From Mogibacterium sp. (lineage in GTDB: Bacteria > Bacillota > Clostridia > Peptostreptococcales > Anaerovoracaceae), in the NCBI GenBank assembly GCA_017510725.1, contig JAFWMD010000061.1:1-50999 (forward strand): a stretch of 50,999 nt of DNA. The letters are read 5' to 3'. The notes beneath the pieces are model-generated. The model searched no databases. It was not told where the DNA came from and worked only from the letters and a program-made list of their open reading frames with translations. The position numbers and the translations under genes are program-made. The number at the start of each line of letters is the position of its first letter. The first letter of the stretch is position 1. Below are positions 35,397 to 44,889 of the stretch, piece by piece.

Positions 35397-38300
35397 TTAG
35401 CAATTAGATCTGAGCATAAACAGTCTTTTGGTCCTTCGAATCTCGTTCTCGACATAAACTGACGGAGCGATGTGGTCATCGTACTGCAGACCGAATCCAA
35501 GCACCGGTCTGCGCGGGTTAGTCAGCACTGCGCCAAGTCTCCTGACTGTCAGCTTCTTTTCAAAAGTACTCTGATACTCTTGCTCCAGAACATGCAGGAT
35601 ATCTGCGGCATTCTCAAGACAGGTTATCGAATACTTTCGCATGCTCTCTGCATCTCCGTCATCTATGAAGCAAGGCTCTGCATATGGCAATATCAGATTT
35701 ACAGAAGCATTGCCCTCTTTCGCAGGCGCATCCGGCCTTCTCTTTACAGCATACCATCCTGCACCCGCAGCGCTTGCTTCATGGTTTCTCTCAGCTGAAT
35801 GTCCTGTTTTTTTAATGTCCCTGTCATCTTCCGGGTTATCTATGCTGTCGCCTCCGATGAAAGGATAACAGTCACGTTCATTGACCCACATGCTGATTGA
35901 AGGAATAAAGTATGCGCCTCGAACATCTCTTCCTCTAAGCCGCATGCTATCAAGCGCCTTACCTGTAAGAAGACCGACTATAACTTTGCGGACTTCTACA
36001 TCATGCTTTCTGAGTATAGGATCTATCTTGTTGAGTCTCTGACCTGAATGGAGCAGATCGTCGATGAGCACAACCGGCCTTTCAAAAGACTTTATCGTTC
36101 TGGCCTGATCATCAAGTGTCTGGTACCCTCTTGACTCCCTGACATCAAAGCCTTTGAGGTCATTACGAAAATACTTCTCTGTTCTCATGGCTTTAGTGAC
36201 AGTATTAGGCACCACAATGTCTGCGAGTGCCTTGCCGAAAGGTACAGCAAGATAAGGACCGCGCTTCCTATGCGGGTCAGGTAAGACAGACACTCCGTTC
36301 TCTTCCGCTACAAGATCGGCTATCTTGCTGTAGACAGCGCTTGTGTTGAAAGATAGAAGCAGCCTGCCAGGGTATATTTCTCTGAAAGTTCTAAGCAGTT
36401 TGGCATGTGCCTTGTCAAAAGCCCTCTGGACCCTCGGATTCTTATTTAGCGGAGATTTTACGACTGTATCGGCATCCTTGAAAATGGCTATAGGGTTCTT
36501 CATATCTACTGCATATACCGGATTATCAGCGTCAGAAGAAATATTGACAAACCCCTGATCCATCATTGTCTGTACTGCAAGAGGATCTGCTGCATTTCCG
36601 CACACAGGATGGAAAACAGCATAGGTGTAGTCTCTGGCCATAAGAGAAGTCAGAAGCTCTGTCAATAGTATCTGACGTATATATGAAACACGTTCTCCGC
36701 CTGAAACAAAAAACGCTCCGATTACAGCTATCTCCCCTCCGGCATTACTTCTTATATGCGATGCGACTTCAATATCTCTGAATTCTTCGAGCAGGTCACT
36801 GGTCTTCAGTCTTCTTGCTCCAGCTACAGCTGACAGCCTTCCGTCCGCTGTTTCTATGATGACTTTTCTGAGATCCGGCCTTGTAAGATACTCTATAATC
36901 CTTTCCGAATTATCACTTATGCCACCGAGAGCAGAAGAGAAATATCCGCGCTTAGTCATTTCACCCGGATCATATGCTCTGATATTGAGTTCTCTGGCCT
37001 CCATTACGTATTTATCTGCCGGTTCCCTGACATACAGGTTCATATCATAAATATAGTTCTGTACAACAGGATCCACCAGACTGGACACATCCCTGCCAAG
37101 ATCTACATTCTCACGTATTTTAGTAGAGCTGATGTCTTCATAATACTTACCCAACTGCAGCTGCAGCACTTTAGCTGATATAGGGAATCCTTCTCCATCA
37201 GCTTCGATACGCTTAGCCTCACGTTCAAAAACTATGTGATTGAAGCCATGAATGGAATTCTCCTGCGGTTTTTTCTTATAAGCAGATGCATTCATTACTA
37301 CATCAGATCCGACCGCAATATATAGTTCCCTGCCTTCAAACAATTCTCTCAAACACCTTAGATCTGACGGGCTGGCAATATTTACAGATATGTCATCAGG
37401 GAATATGTATAATCCCTCTTCATCAGCAACTGACATGGCAAGAATGTTTCTTCTGACCATATGCGGTAATGTCTTTTTGGACCATGAAAACTCATCGATT
37501 GCAAGATAAACATCAATTCCCATATCCCTGATCGTAGTTGCGATTGCTTTATGCCCCAGACTGAATGGATCAAAAGTGCCCGGGAAAAACGCTGCAGGCT
37601 TCTCTGGCGCAGCAGCCATGTCTCCCTTCTCGGCCCTGTATTCCGAAATGAAACTGTAAACTGCTCCTATCGCTGATGCGTTATTGTAAAAGTCGAGTTC
37701 CTCGGCACTTGCCGCCTCAGGAAGGAATGTAAGCAACCTCTTAAAGCAGCATGCAGCCACATCAGCTTTATCATCAAGAGAAAGCATCTCACTTGCAAAA
37801 ACATGCACGCAGAAAGTTCTAACTGCCTCTCTGGAAATGCCTTTTTTGTAATAAGCGCATCCTTTCATCAGCAGTCCAAGGATCCTGTCTCTTCTCTTTG
37901 TTTTTATTCCGTCATCTTCGTCAAAGCCGTATGTACCGTAATTCTCCGTCAGGACAGCTAAAGTATTAAGCGCAGCAGATGCAGTCCTGTCGCTTCCTGA
38001 ATTGAAGAGTCTTTCAAATTCACCCAGCGTCTCATCAAGCTCTTCAGGAGGCAAGTGCAGCATGACTCTTCCAAGATAGTCCGGGATCATCCCTGAGAAT
38101 TGATAGTCCTCTATCTCCAGTCCGTTGTAAAGTTCGATAACGAGTTCATTAATCTGATCAGGACCCATCTTCTTTACAACCTCGAGCAATGCTTCGCCGG
38201 CGGATTTACGTACAGTCACAGTCTCACTGACTTTGATCATGTTGGAGAAATGCGTAGCTATCTGCATCAATGTTCCATGAGCAGACACGCCTTCAGCCTC

Positions 38301-40283
38301 CTTACGCAGGATCGAGATGTTCGCCATTTTTATCACCCATGGGATATGGACCTTAAGGTCATCAAGAAAAATAGAAGAAAGTTTCTCATCGGAAATGACC
38401 CCGTTATCAATCCTGAGCAGATTTCTTTTGCGGGTATTGTATTCCGGCTCTTCAATAAAGCCATAAGCTCTTTCAACAGCAAGTGTTATAAGATCGGTAC
38501 TTTGTCCGAACTTATTCCTGACGTTGCTGCAAAAAGATTTGACAGTATTAATAAAACTCTCGCTACATATCAATGGGTCTATTCTGAGCACCGTGATCAT
38601 AAGAACGGTAAGTTTTTCTTCATCGCAGTTCTCTGCCAGGAGATATCCGGCAAGAATATCCAGATACCTGTGTCTGCAGGATACCTTGCAATTCTTTACA
38701 ACAGAACGCACAAAGAAATCCGTGCTGCCTATGATCCACTTGCGGTGTATATCTGTAAACTTATGGTCAGGTTCGAGAAGCAGCTTTATATACTGCTCAA
38801 ACATGCTAAGGTTGGTTACATTGTCATCAGGAGCAGGTATATCTTCCGGAAGTTCCTTTTTGTACTCCTTGCGATATTTTGCCACTATATACCCCATAGC
38901 ATCAGCCGTCTGCTCGCGCAGATCGCTCTCATTATGAGCAAGCATCTCATAGAGAAATCTCAGCGCCATTCCCTTCTGACTGTCTGTCATATATGTAGAA
39001 TACCTCTTGAGGATATCTATATATGTACGGACATTTTTCCAGTCATGCTCACTGCGTGCAGCTTCAAGGAGACTCCCGAACTGTCTGTCATCACTGAACC
39101 TGCTCATGACCCTGATGTTGTGATCTATGGCTCTGTATGATAACTGCCTTATGACTTCATCAGCCGGCAGCATCACTGTCTCCCGTTTGACAGGTATTGT
39201 TTTTCCCTCATATTCACGGGAATATTCATCAGTTTCATCTTCAATATTTGTACTGACTCCGTGCTCAGTCATATAGCCTTCGAAGTCCTTCAGTTTCCGG
39301 TATACCTTTAAATATCTCTGCCTCTTGGCTTCGTCAACATTATCAAGTTTATTCAGTATGATATCGAAAGCCTCTTTCAGACTATAGAAGTGTATTATCT
39401 CTTTACCATTTTCGCGCGTGCTTTTGGTTCTGAAATCCGCATATATAAGCAGCAGTGACTCAACAGAAAGATTGTCCAGTTCGAGATCCCATGTCGAATG
39501 ATTAGCGGCTATATGAGCTATCTGCATGAGCCCATACCGCTCCAGGCAACGGTCTGTATAATAGTAATGAAGATATGGAACACGTCTCTCTTCACGTTTA
39601 CGGCATCCATACTTGCCAATATCGTGGGTAGCTGCAGCTGCGGAAACCAGTCCAAGATCTACTGGCACCCCAGACCTGTGTAACTGTCGGGCAATATACA
39701 TCGCAACATAATGAACACCGCTCACGTGTCCCAGTGTATTGAAAGAAGTGATCTCCGCGCCTATACGCATAAACTCGTAGATATAATTATCACGTATTAC
39801 CCTCTTCATTCTCAGGTATTCACGAGTAAATCCATTTTCATCGATCTCGCTGTCTGAGAGAATCAGCATGTCACGTCTAGGGTCAAACGGGCAATTCTTT
39901 CTTTCATACTCATATACGCCGCGCAGGAATCTCAGCAAGCATATTCTACTGACTGTTATTCTTTCATTTGTGTGTGGCGCTTCGAGATGAGGAAAAAGCA
40001 CACTTCTGAGATACAGATATGTATTCATGAGCCATCCCTCATCAGGCTCATCCTCATCCACATCAAAAAAGCATTTTCCCGCAGTCTTTTTCCAAACTAC
40101 AAGAATGTCCTCTGCTCTGATTCTTCCCCTATCATCTGTAAGCTCAAGAAGCATGGAAGCTGCATCATAAAACACAGGCCTGAAATTTCTGATATCTTCT
40201 CTGCTGATACCTGCAAGCCTGAGCCAGCTCCGGTCACAATAAGACTTAACTAGTTCCTGCTGCAACAATTCAAAATTACTCAT
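35397..40283 (-). CDS. Giant multidomain protein: HD - helical repeats - NadD-like - acetyltransferase-like - phosphoribosyltransferase-like
   Basis: 1628 residues in one frame. Residues about 180-290: HD-type phosphohydrolase-like domain (GHVSGVHYVAMYIA, THDIGKYG at 219-226, HIAANHSTWD). About 370-880: alpha-helical HEAT-like repeats. About 897-1085: nucleotidyltransferase of the NadD/cytidylyltransferase fold, with FPGTFDPFSLGHKAI (900-914) and the ISSTKIR motif (1051-1057). About 1100-1260: GNAT-like segment (VIGAFFVSGGERVSYIRQIL). About 1330-1470: phosphoribosyltransferase-like segment with PVVLIDDLLHSGQR (1403-1416). NadD alone is about 200 residues. The domain set suggests PRPP- and nucleotide-linked metabolism, perhaps NAD-related, but no reaction can be assigned. 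Its start overlaps the end of the LysR gene by 8 bases. Confidence 0.7.
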   Translation of the reverse strand: MSNFELLQQELVKSYCDRSWLRLAGISREDIRNFRPVFYDAASMLLELTDDRGRIRAEDILVVWKKTAGKCFFDVDEDEPDEGWLMNTYLYLRSVLFPHLEAPHTNERITVSRICLLRFLRGVYEYERKNCPFDPRRDMLILSDSEIDENGFTREYLRMKRVIRDNYIYEFMRIGAEITSFNTLGHVSGVHYVAMYIARQLHRSGVPVDLGLVSAAAATHDIGKYGCRKREERRVPYLHYYYTDRCLERYGLMQIAHIAANHSTWDLELDNLSVESLLLIYADFRTKSTRENGKEIIHFYSLKEAFDIILNKLDNVDEAKRQRYLKVYRKLKDFEGYMTEHGVSTNIEDETDEYSREYEGKTIPVKRETVMLPADEVIRQLSYRAIDHNIRVMSRFSDDRQFGSLLEAARSEHDWKNVRTYIDILKRYSTYMTDSQKGMALRFLYEMLAHNESDLREQTADAMGYIVAKYRKEYKKELPEDIPAPDDNVTNLSMFEQYIKLLLEPDHKFTDIHRKWIIGSTDFFVRSVVKNCKVSCRHRYLDILAGYLLAENCDEEKLTVLMITVLRIDPLICSESFINTVKSFCSNVRNKFGQSTDLITLAVERAYGFIEEPEYNTRKRNLLRIDNGVISDEKLSSIFLDDLKVHIPWVIKMANISILRKEAEGVSAHGTLMQIATHFSNMIKVSETVTVRKSAGEALLEVVKKMGPDQINELVIELYNGLEIEDYQFSGMIPDYLGRVMLHLPPEELDETLGEFERLFNSGSDRTASAALNTLAVLTENYGTYGFDEDDGIKTKRRDRILGLLMKGCAYYKKGISREAVRTFCVHVFASEMLSLDDKADVAACCFKRLLTFLPEAASAEELDFYNNASAIGAVYSFISEYRAEKGDMAAAPEKPAAFFPGTFDPFSLGHKAIATTIRDMGIDVYLAIDEFSWSKKTLPHMVRRNILAMSVADEEGLYIFPDDISVNIASPSDLRCLRELFEGRELYIAVGSDVVMNASAYKKKPQENSIHGFNHIVFEREAKRIEADGEGFPISAKVLQLQLGKYYEDISSTKIRENVDLGRDVSSLVDPVVQNYIYDMNLYVREPADKYVMEARELNIRAYDPGEMTKRGYFSSALGGISDNSERIIEYLTRPDLRKVIIETADGRLSAVAGARRLKTSDLLEEFRDIEVASHIRSNAGGEIAVIGAFFVSGGERVSYIRQILLTELLTSLMARDYTYAVFHPVCGNAADPLAVQTMMDQGFVNISSDADNPVYAVDMKNPIAIFKDADTVVKSPLNKNPRVQRAFDKAHAKLLRTFREIYPGRLLLSFNTSAVYSKIADLVAEENGVSVLPDPHRKRGPYLAVPFGKALADIVVPNTVTKAMRTEKYFRNDLKGFDVRESRGYQTLDDQARTIKSFERPVVLIDDLLHSGQRLNKIDPILRKHDVEVRKVIVGLLTGKALDSMRLRGRDVRGAYFIPSISMWVNERDCYPFIGGDSIDNPEDDRDIKKTGHSAERNHEASAAGAGWYAVKRRPDAPAKEGNASVNLILPYAEPCFIDDGDAESMRKYSITCLENAADILHVLEQEYQSTFEKKLTVRRLGAVLTNPRRPVLGFGLQYDDHIAPSVYVENEIRRTKRLFMLRSNC

Positions 40284-41166
40284 AATACTCTTCCACCAGT
40301 TCTTTCACAAAGTCTATAAAGTATTCTTCTATGGAAGGAAGTGGATGCCCCTTTCTCCACACGAACAGATACTCAATTGTTTTATCCTCTCCCTCAAGCT
40401 CTCTGAAAACGAGATAATCATTAGGAATATACGCCGTTCTCGGAAAAATGCTTATCCCTACCATTTTCCCGGCGAGAGCCGCAGCATCCAGGTAACTGTC
40501 CATCTCGCAGACGATTCTCGGTTCAGCTCCCACCTCCCTGAACCACCTGTATATAGTATCAATAAACGCTTTTCTGCTTGGGACGATGAGGCTTTCACCT
40601 TCCAGATCCGTAATTTTTATCTCATTGCCTCCGTACTCTGCAAGAGGATGGGATTTATTCATTAGTGCTGCAATACGCTCTTCTCCTACATGGAAACTGT
40701 GAAGGAGCGACTGATCACATGGCGAAGTTATGACAGCAAGGCTAATAAGCCCGCTCCTCATTTTTTCAAGCAGATCATCTGTGCTTCCATCCAGTATGCG
40801 GAACCTGATATTGGGATGGATGTTGAGGAATCCAACGAACCACTCCGCCGCGATGTCAGGAGCCATACCCTCTACAAGACCTATAGATATAGTGCCTCTC
40901 ACGCCTTCACCCATAGAATGTATCTCTGACTTAGTCTTATCTGTCAGACTGATTATTTCTTTGGCTCTCCTGTAAAGAAGCTGTCCGCACTCAGTCAGCT
41001 TTAACCGTCTATTGCCTCTAATGAATAATTGTGTGCCGAGTTCTGCCTCAAGACCTTTGATCTGCGCACTCAGCGGAGGCTGGCTCATATGCAGTTTTTC
41101 TGCGGCTTTTGTAATGTTCAGTTCCTCTGCAACAGTAATGAAATATTGTAAAGATCTTATATCCAT
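40276..41166 (-). CDS. LysR-family transcriptional regulator
   Basis: 296 residues from the ATG at 41166 (MDIRSLQYFITVAEEL), preceded by AAAGGG; a GTG/ATG further upstream gives an atypical tail. Winged helix with ITKAAEKLHMSQPPLSAQIKGLEAELGTQLFIR spread over about 18-50, then a periplasmic-binding-protein-like effector domain (ISIGLVEGMAPDIAAEWF onward). It overlaps the giant downstream gene by 8 bases, so regulator and target are co-translated, unlike the divergent layout usual for LysR. The effector is unknown. Confidence 0.92.
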   Translation of the reverse strand: MDIRSLQYFITVAEELNITKAAEKLHMSQPPLSAQIKGLEAELGTQLFIRGNRRLKLTECGQLLYRRAKEIISLTDKTKSEIHSMGEGVRGTISIGLVEGMAPDIAAEWFVGFLNIHPNIRFRILDGSTDDLLEKMRSGLISLAVITSPCDQSLLHSFHVGEERIAALMNKSHPLAEYGGNEIKITDLEGESLIVPSRKAFIDTIYRWFREVGAEPRIVCEMDSYLDAAALAGKMVGISIFPRTAYIPNDYLVFRELEGEDKTIEYLFVWRKGHPLPSIEEYFIDFVKELVEEYYE

Positions 41167-41313
41167 TCCGTTATCCCTTTTTATTTTGTTCACTTACTTA
41201 TCTCATCACTTTACAAAAACATCGTGAGTTAAAGATACAATCGTATTTTTACCCTTTAAAATACATATTACATTGGTGCTACTATACGAATTTCATATGA
41301 TTTGACTCTATGC
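41167..41313. other. Region upstream of the LysR gene
   Basis: AT-rich stretch that must hold the LysR-operon promoter on the minus strand; no single pair of boxes stands out. Its right end marks the break to mobile-element sequence. Confidence 0.3.
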
Positions 41314-41418
41314 TGCTCATTCATCGATGGTAAAAAGTTCAACGACAACAAAGGAGCTTACGCCAGATTCCGCAGATTATCTGATGAGATCTGCATCGAG
41401 AATGCACTGTCTTCTTAG
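41314..41418 (+). pseudogene. Relaxase (MobA) fragment of a decayed element
   Basis: In frame 41314-41418 the plus strand encodes CSFIDGKKFNDNKGAYARF followed by RRLSDEICIENALSS and a TAG. The intact relaxase has the matching stretch SFIDGKKFNDNKAAYSRLRRL at about 47260-47340, and the two DNA segments are also alike base by base. Only 34 codons remain, without start or catalytic histidines. It lies just outside the left end of the intact element, so it is a relic of an earlier related insertion at the same place. Confidence 0.8.
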
Positions 41419-41465
41419 TTCTATTCTCGAATGCCCATGGGACTTTTCAGGGCAAATCTTAAAAA

Positions 41466-41557
41466 TGTAACAGTTCAGATCCCATCTGTAACAGAAAATT
41501 CCACGAAAAAAGCCCGAAATCATTGAAATCTCGGGCTTTCTATGGCGGAGGACATGG
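41466..41557. repeat. att site 3, left boundary of the intact mobilizable element
   Basis: Hairpin (AAAGCCCGA.../...TCGGGCTTT, about 41506-41540) followed by the core TATGGCGGAGGACATGG (41541-41557). Together with the CCACG leader (41501) it forms an imperfect 56-57-bp direct repeat with 49634-49689. A doubled GTAACAG lies on its left, so it also looks like the right end of the decayed element. Confidence 0.75.
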
Positions 41558-41662
41558 GACTGCCGTCCATGTTTGTGCCGGGAACATCTAAACAAATCAA
41601 CATAGTCATTTATTGGCAAAATGACTATGTTGATTTATAAAATGACGTAATTGAAAGCACTT

Positions 41663-42553
41663 TTACGAGTCGCTCTTCTCCTTCCACCCTTCAGAGCATT
41701 CTTTGCTACAGAACTTATCTCTGTACCGCCTGGCTATAAATGCTTTGCCACAATTCTTGCACATTCTTATCGGTCTGGACTCGTCAGTCAGCATCATGCT
41801 GAACATGAGCTGTATCCCCTGAAGCAACGAGTTGAAGTTCCAGATAAGATAAGGTCTGTCATCCATAAGCCCGATATGGTACGTCGGAGTCAGTCCATCA
41901 AACGCTGCCATACTTTGCTTATGGAATTCCTTCTGTTTTTCCGTAAACCCGTCCTTATCTTCGTAATAGAAGAATATGACCATGAGATTGAACGCCCAGT
42001 CCTTAAACTGCTCTTCCATCCAATCCAGTCTCTCTGCATACTCGCGCTGAAAGGTCATATGTGTTTCGTCAGGCCTGCCATCCCTCAGCATTCCCAAAAG
42101 CACTACTTCTTTGCCACCTTCAATATCCCAGATATATTCAGACCCCTTCTTCCGGATATTCGGTTTTTTGAAAGGAAAGAACTCATCCAGGTATTTCTCT
42201 ACTGTCATCGATTCTTCCCTGATAAAGTGATTCTTCGGGAAAAACACATTCTCATATGGCAGGAATCTCGGAGTAGTCGGAATCGCTGTCATAATGCCCA
42301 GCAGGCCGTACTTAAGTGCAAAGCTTCGTATCGCTTCTTGCTTCTCGCCTTCGGTTGCTTCCTGGCTCATGCAAAGCTGTCCTACACTAACAGCGTCCAG
42401 AGCGATATTCTCAAACTCATCTACAGGATCGTACGGCTTAGGCATGGCATTAGGTGCTGGCTGAAGATACTTTATACCATCCGAAGTCTCAGTGATAACA
42501 TAATCACTGTACCTCACCCATATTGAATTGGAGTATTTAAAGAGTTTGTTCAT
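41663..42553 (-). CDS. Mobile-element protein with C-terminal zinc ribbon, 296 aa
   Basis: The C-terminus holds CKNCGKAFIARRYRDKFCSKEC, a four-cysteine ribbon of the kind that ends many Firmicutes proteins (C-x2-C ... C-x3-C). The N-terminal 240 residues are mixed alpha/beta with no motif I recognise; an acidic/aromatic stretch (EEQFKDWAFNLMVIFFYYED) precedes a region rich in Met and Leu. The ATG overlaps the stop of the RhuM-like gene by 4 bases. It is the first gene inside the left boundary. Similar proteins are common cargo of gut-Firmicutes elements; the role is unknown. Confidence 0.7.
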   Translation of the reverse strand: MNKLFKYSNSIWVRYSDYVITETSDGIKYLQPAPNAMPKPYDPVDEFENIALDAVSVGQLCMSQEATEGEKQEAIRSFALKYGLLGIMTAIPTTPRFLPYENVFFPKNHFIREESMTVEKYLDEFFPFKKPNIRKKGSEYIWDIEGGKEVVLLGMLRDGRPDETHMTFQREYAERLDWMEEQFKDWAFNLMVIFFYYEDKDGFTEKQKEFHKQSMAAFDGLTPTYHIGLMDDRPYLIWNFNSLLQGIQLMFSMMLTDESRPIRMCKNCGKAFIARRYRDKFCSKECSEGWKEKSDS

Positions 42554-43563
42554 AATTCACCTTTTAAATACTTCTCTGTTTGGCGGTCAAACTCAGAAAT
42601 GTATTCCTGATCCTGTCGTATGCGGAATGTCTCATATTCCTGCTCAGCCTTTTTAATGGCATCATCATGAGATATCCTGCCTCTGTCATCGAGGACTTTT
42701 CGTCTGTTGTTTTCAAGGAACTGATTCGTCTGGTCCAGCCAGTCCTGCATGCTCATAAGGATCTCATCCTCTGCCATAAGTTCAGCATAGTCTATAAACA
42801 TAGTTACAAGACGGTTAAGTCTGGACAATTCCTTTTCACTCAGGTAATTCTTGGCAATAGTTATATCTCTTTTCAGGATCTTTCCATCCGGTGCACCCTT
42901 CCAGGTAGTCAGGCCCATCGTTGGCTTTTCTGCATCTGCACGGTCATAAATGATTTCTGCAGCTGTCTTTCCAGTGACAGCATAATGAAGCTTATTCTGC
43001 ACAAATGCATAGAAAGCTTTTGTTGTATCGCTGTTCTTATCATAGTCATAACTGCACTGCTCAAACACGTCTGCTATTTTCTGATATGCTCTTCTTTCGC
43101 TTGCACGTATCTCACGTATCTTTTCAAGCAGCTCGTCAAAGTAGTCCCGGCCAAAAGGTTTTCCGTTCTTAAGCATCTCATCATTAAGGACGAAACCTTT
43201 TGTAATATATTCTTTCAGGGTTCTTGTTGCCCACTGACGGAACCGTGTAGCTTTCTTGGAATTGACTCTGTATCCCACAGCGATGATAGCGTCAAGATTA
43301 TAATAATCCTTTTTTCTCCTGACAAATCTGCCGCCTTCATTCTGAACTATTTCCATTTTGGAAACAGTTGGATTCTTTTCCAATTCGCCTTCCGAATATA
43401 TATTAGACAGATGCTTTGAAATATCTGGAATATTTACACCAAACAGCTCTGCCATTCCGTTTTGAGAAAGCCAGAAAGTCTCATCTTTGAAGATAACGCT
43501 GACGCATACATTATTATCATCTATCTGATATAAAACAATTTCATGCTCCTGACTATTCTGCAT
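42550..43563 (-). CDS. RhuM-family protein
   Basis: 337 residues matching the RhuM family (named after a Salmonella pathogenicity-island gene). N-terminal ATLxR-like segment (FWLSQNGMAELFGVNIPDISKHLSNIY), then RRKKDYYNLDAIIAVGYRVNS, FRQWATRTLKEYITKGFVLND, and a C-terminal helical part with KGELCDG-like acidic turns. The ATG at 43563 follows GGAGGATG. RhuM proteins are widespread in mobile elements and often sit with restriction or toxin systems, and some have Fic-like or nucleic-acid-related neighbours. A function is not established. It is coupled to the zinc-ribbon gene by a 4-base overlap. Confidence 0.88.
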   Translation of the reverse strand: MQNSQEHEIVLYQIDDNNVCVSVIFKDETFWLSQNGMAELFGVNIPDISKHLSNIYSEGELEKNPTVSKMEIVQNEGGRFVRRKKDYYNLDAIIAVGYRVNSKKATRFRQWATRTLKEYITKGFVLNDEMLKNGKPFGRDYFDELLEKIREIRASERRAYQKIADVFEQCSYDYDKNSDTTKAFYAFVQNKLHYAVTGKTAAEIIYDRADAEKPTMGLTTWKGAPDGKILKRDITIAKNYLSEKELSRLNRLVTMFIDYAELMAEDEILMSMQDWLDQTNQFLENNRRKVLDDRGRISHDDAIKKAEQEYETFRIRQDQEYISEFDRQTEKYLKGEL

Positions 43564-43650
43564 TTTTCATCCTCCAGTATGAATGATCCAGTAACTATAT
43601 TTATTGTATCACATATTTAATATGCCTTTGCCAAGGTACGGCATATGACC

Positions 43651-44463
43651 TCAGTTCTTGAATTCATACTCCTCCCGGCAGGTATCAAAGAATCGCTGCT
43701 CATCACCTGTAAAAGAGAAGTCTTTATCGCTTCTGAAGATCAGCACGCCCATGGTTCTTTGTTTTAGGTGGAACTGTAGATCCTTCCATGCTTTTCTTAC
43801 ACCCCTGTCAGTCTGATTCCGCATCTCAGCGATCTCTTTGGAAGACAGCTCTTCCAGCACCTTATAATAGAAAAGTTCTCTATCTTCCTTATCCAAAGCC
43901 CGCATGAAATGTATCATGTAGTCTTTTGTCACGAGCTGATCTATGGTGCCCGGCTTGCAGTATAGAAAGTCCAGGAAATCCCCTTTACGCATCTGTCTGG
44001 CTATAACACTGCTCAGGCTGCCTGCGAAAAGCTTACTGTCCTCGTTCTCACCATATTCAAGCGGGAAATCATCACCATTCCTGAGGATCTCATGTTTTCT
44101 TACCCGTGATCTTTCATTCTCTTCCAGGTAGTCATACCAGCCGTTGAGGTTCTGGAAGTCAATAACAGTCCTTGCAGCTTGCTCAAGCCTTCTGAGCATC
44201 TCAATTCTCACATCTCGTTTGCGTTTCTTGACGCCTTCAGGCACTTTTATGTCTCTGAGTCTGATGACTTCAGCAGGTACGCTGCACTCCTCGTCGTTAT
44301 CGCTGACTATAACATACTTTTTTACAGGCTCACTTTCCTCTTCTTCCTCCAGCGCAAGCTCCTCAAGAATTATCGGATCATCCCTGAAACCATAGTCCCC
44401 ATATTCTTCATCCATCATGAGCATGTATTCTTCATACCATGCTTCGCGAGATAATCTAGTCAT
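43651..44463 (-). CDS. Sigma-70 region 4-like regulator of the element, 270 aa
   Basis: The C-terminal half resembles sigma-70 region 4: LDKEDRELFYYKVLEELSSKEIAEM and RNQTDRGVRKAWKDLQFHL form a helix-turn-helix at about 195-235. The N-terminal half is acidic (LALEEEEESEPVKK) and then strongly basic (VKKRKRDVRIEMLRR). No clear region 2 is seen, so it may be a sigma-like activator rather than a complete sigma factor. It is divergent from the repA-mob-int genes, across a regulatory gap with LexA-like boxes, and is a good candidate for the element's expression switch. Confidence 0.65.
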   Translation of the reverse strand: MTRLSREAWYEEYMLMMDEEYGDYGFRDDPIILEELALEEEEESEPVKKYVIVSDNDEECSVPAEVIRLRDIKVPEGVKKRKRDVRIEMLRRLEQAARTVIDFQNLNGWYDYLEENERSRVRKHEILRNGDDFPLEYGENEDSKLFAGSLSSVIARQMRKGDFLDFLYCKPGTIDQLVTKDYMIHFMRALDKEDRELFYYKVLEELSSKEIAEMRNQTDRGVRKAWKDLQFHLKQRTMGVLIFRSDKDFSFTGDEQRFFDTCREEYEFKN

Positions 44464-44871
44464 CTATATATCCTCAAAAGATTTTTTTACGATTTCAGAA
44501 TTTTTAGTTCCGTTTTACCCCTCAGATTTTCCCTATTAATAGAGGGAGGATAGGAGTCTTCATTTTCTCATTGCGAAAAACAAAACATTTGTTCCGAACA
44601 TGTGTTTATTATAAGGCCTGTACTGCCCTGTTTCAATATGTTTTTCACCGCACTGAAATGTGAGGGAAATAAATGGGACAGCTCAAATCGACCCTGTCAT
44701 CGCTCAACGAAATATGAGTCGACATATGTATTTCATCTGCAAAAAACAATGTTTACACGTAGGAAAAACGCCTTTTTTCGCCCCGAGATCATACATCTCA
44801 GCACGGGGTACAGAGGCGTTATTGTTTTGCACGTTATTGCTAAGTATCAGTTATCTCAATGAAGATCGGAG
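44464..44871. promoter_or_regulatory. Divergent control region of the element with LexA-like boxes and a large hairpin
   Basis: Overlapping LexA-like boxes: AAACATTTGTTCC (44583-44595) and CGAACATGTGTTT (44595-44607), next to a TATAAG (44610-44615). Further right is a long composite hairpin at 44765-44820. Its outer stem is AACGCC/GGCGTT, its inner parts are CCCCG/CGGGG and GAGAT/ATCTC, and ATTGTTTTG follows. It would form in the RNA just ahead of the small basic protein gene. No gene is evident in between. Confidence 0.5.
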
Positions 44872-44889
44872 GTGAGACCAATACCACGG

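Noticed and set aside
38100-39140. 346-codon plus-strand reading frame
   Set aside because: It lies entirely antisense to the 1628-residue gene, has no ribosome-binding site, and its product shows no recognisable motif.
41651-42526. 291-codon plus-strand reading frame
   Set aside because: Antisense to the zinc-ribbon gene, which has a clear C-x2-C...C-x3-C motif and is coupled to its neighbour.
42580-43419. 279-codon plus-strand reading frame
   Set aside because: Antisense to the RhuM-like gene; composition is Cys/Phe-rich as expected for a shadow frame.
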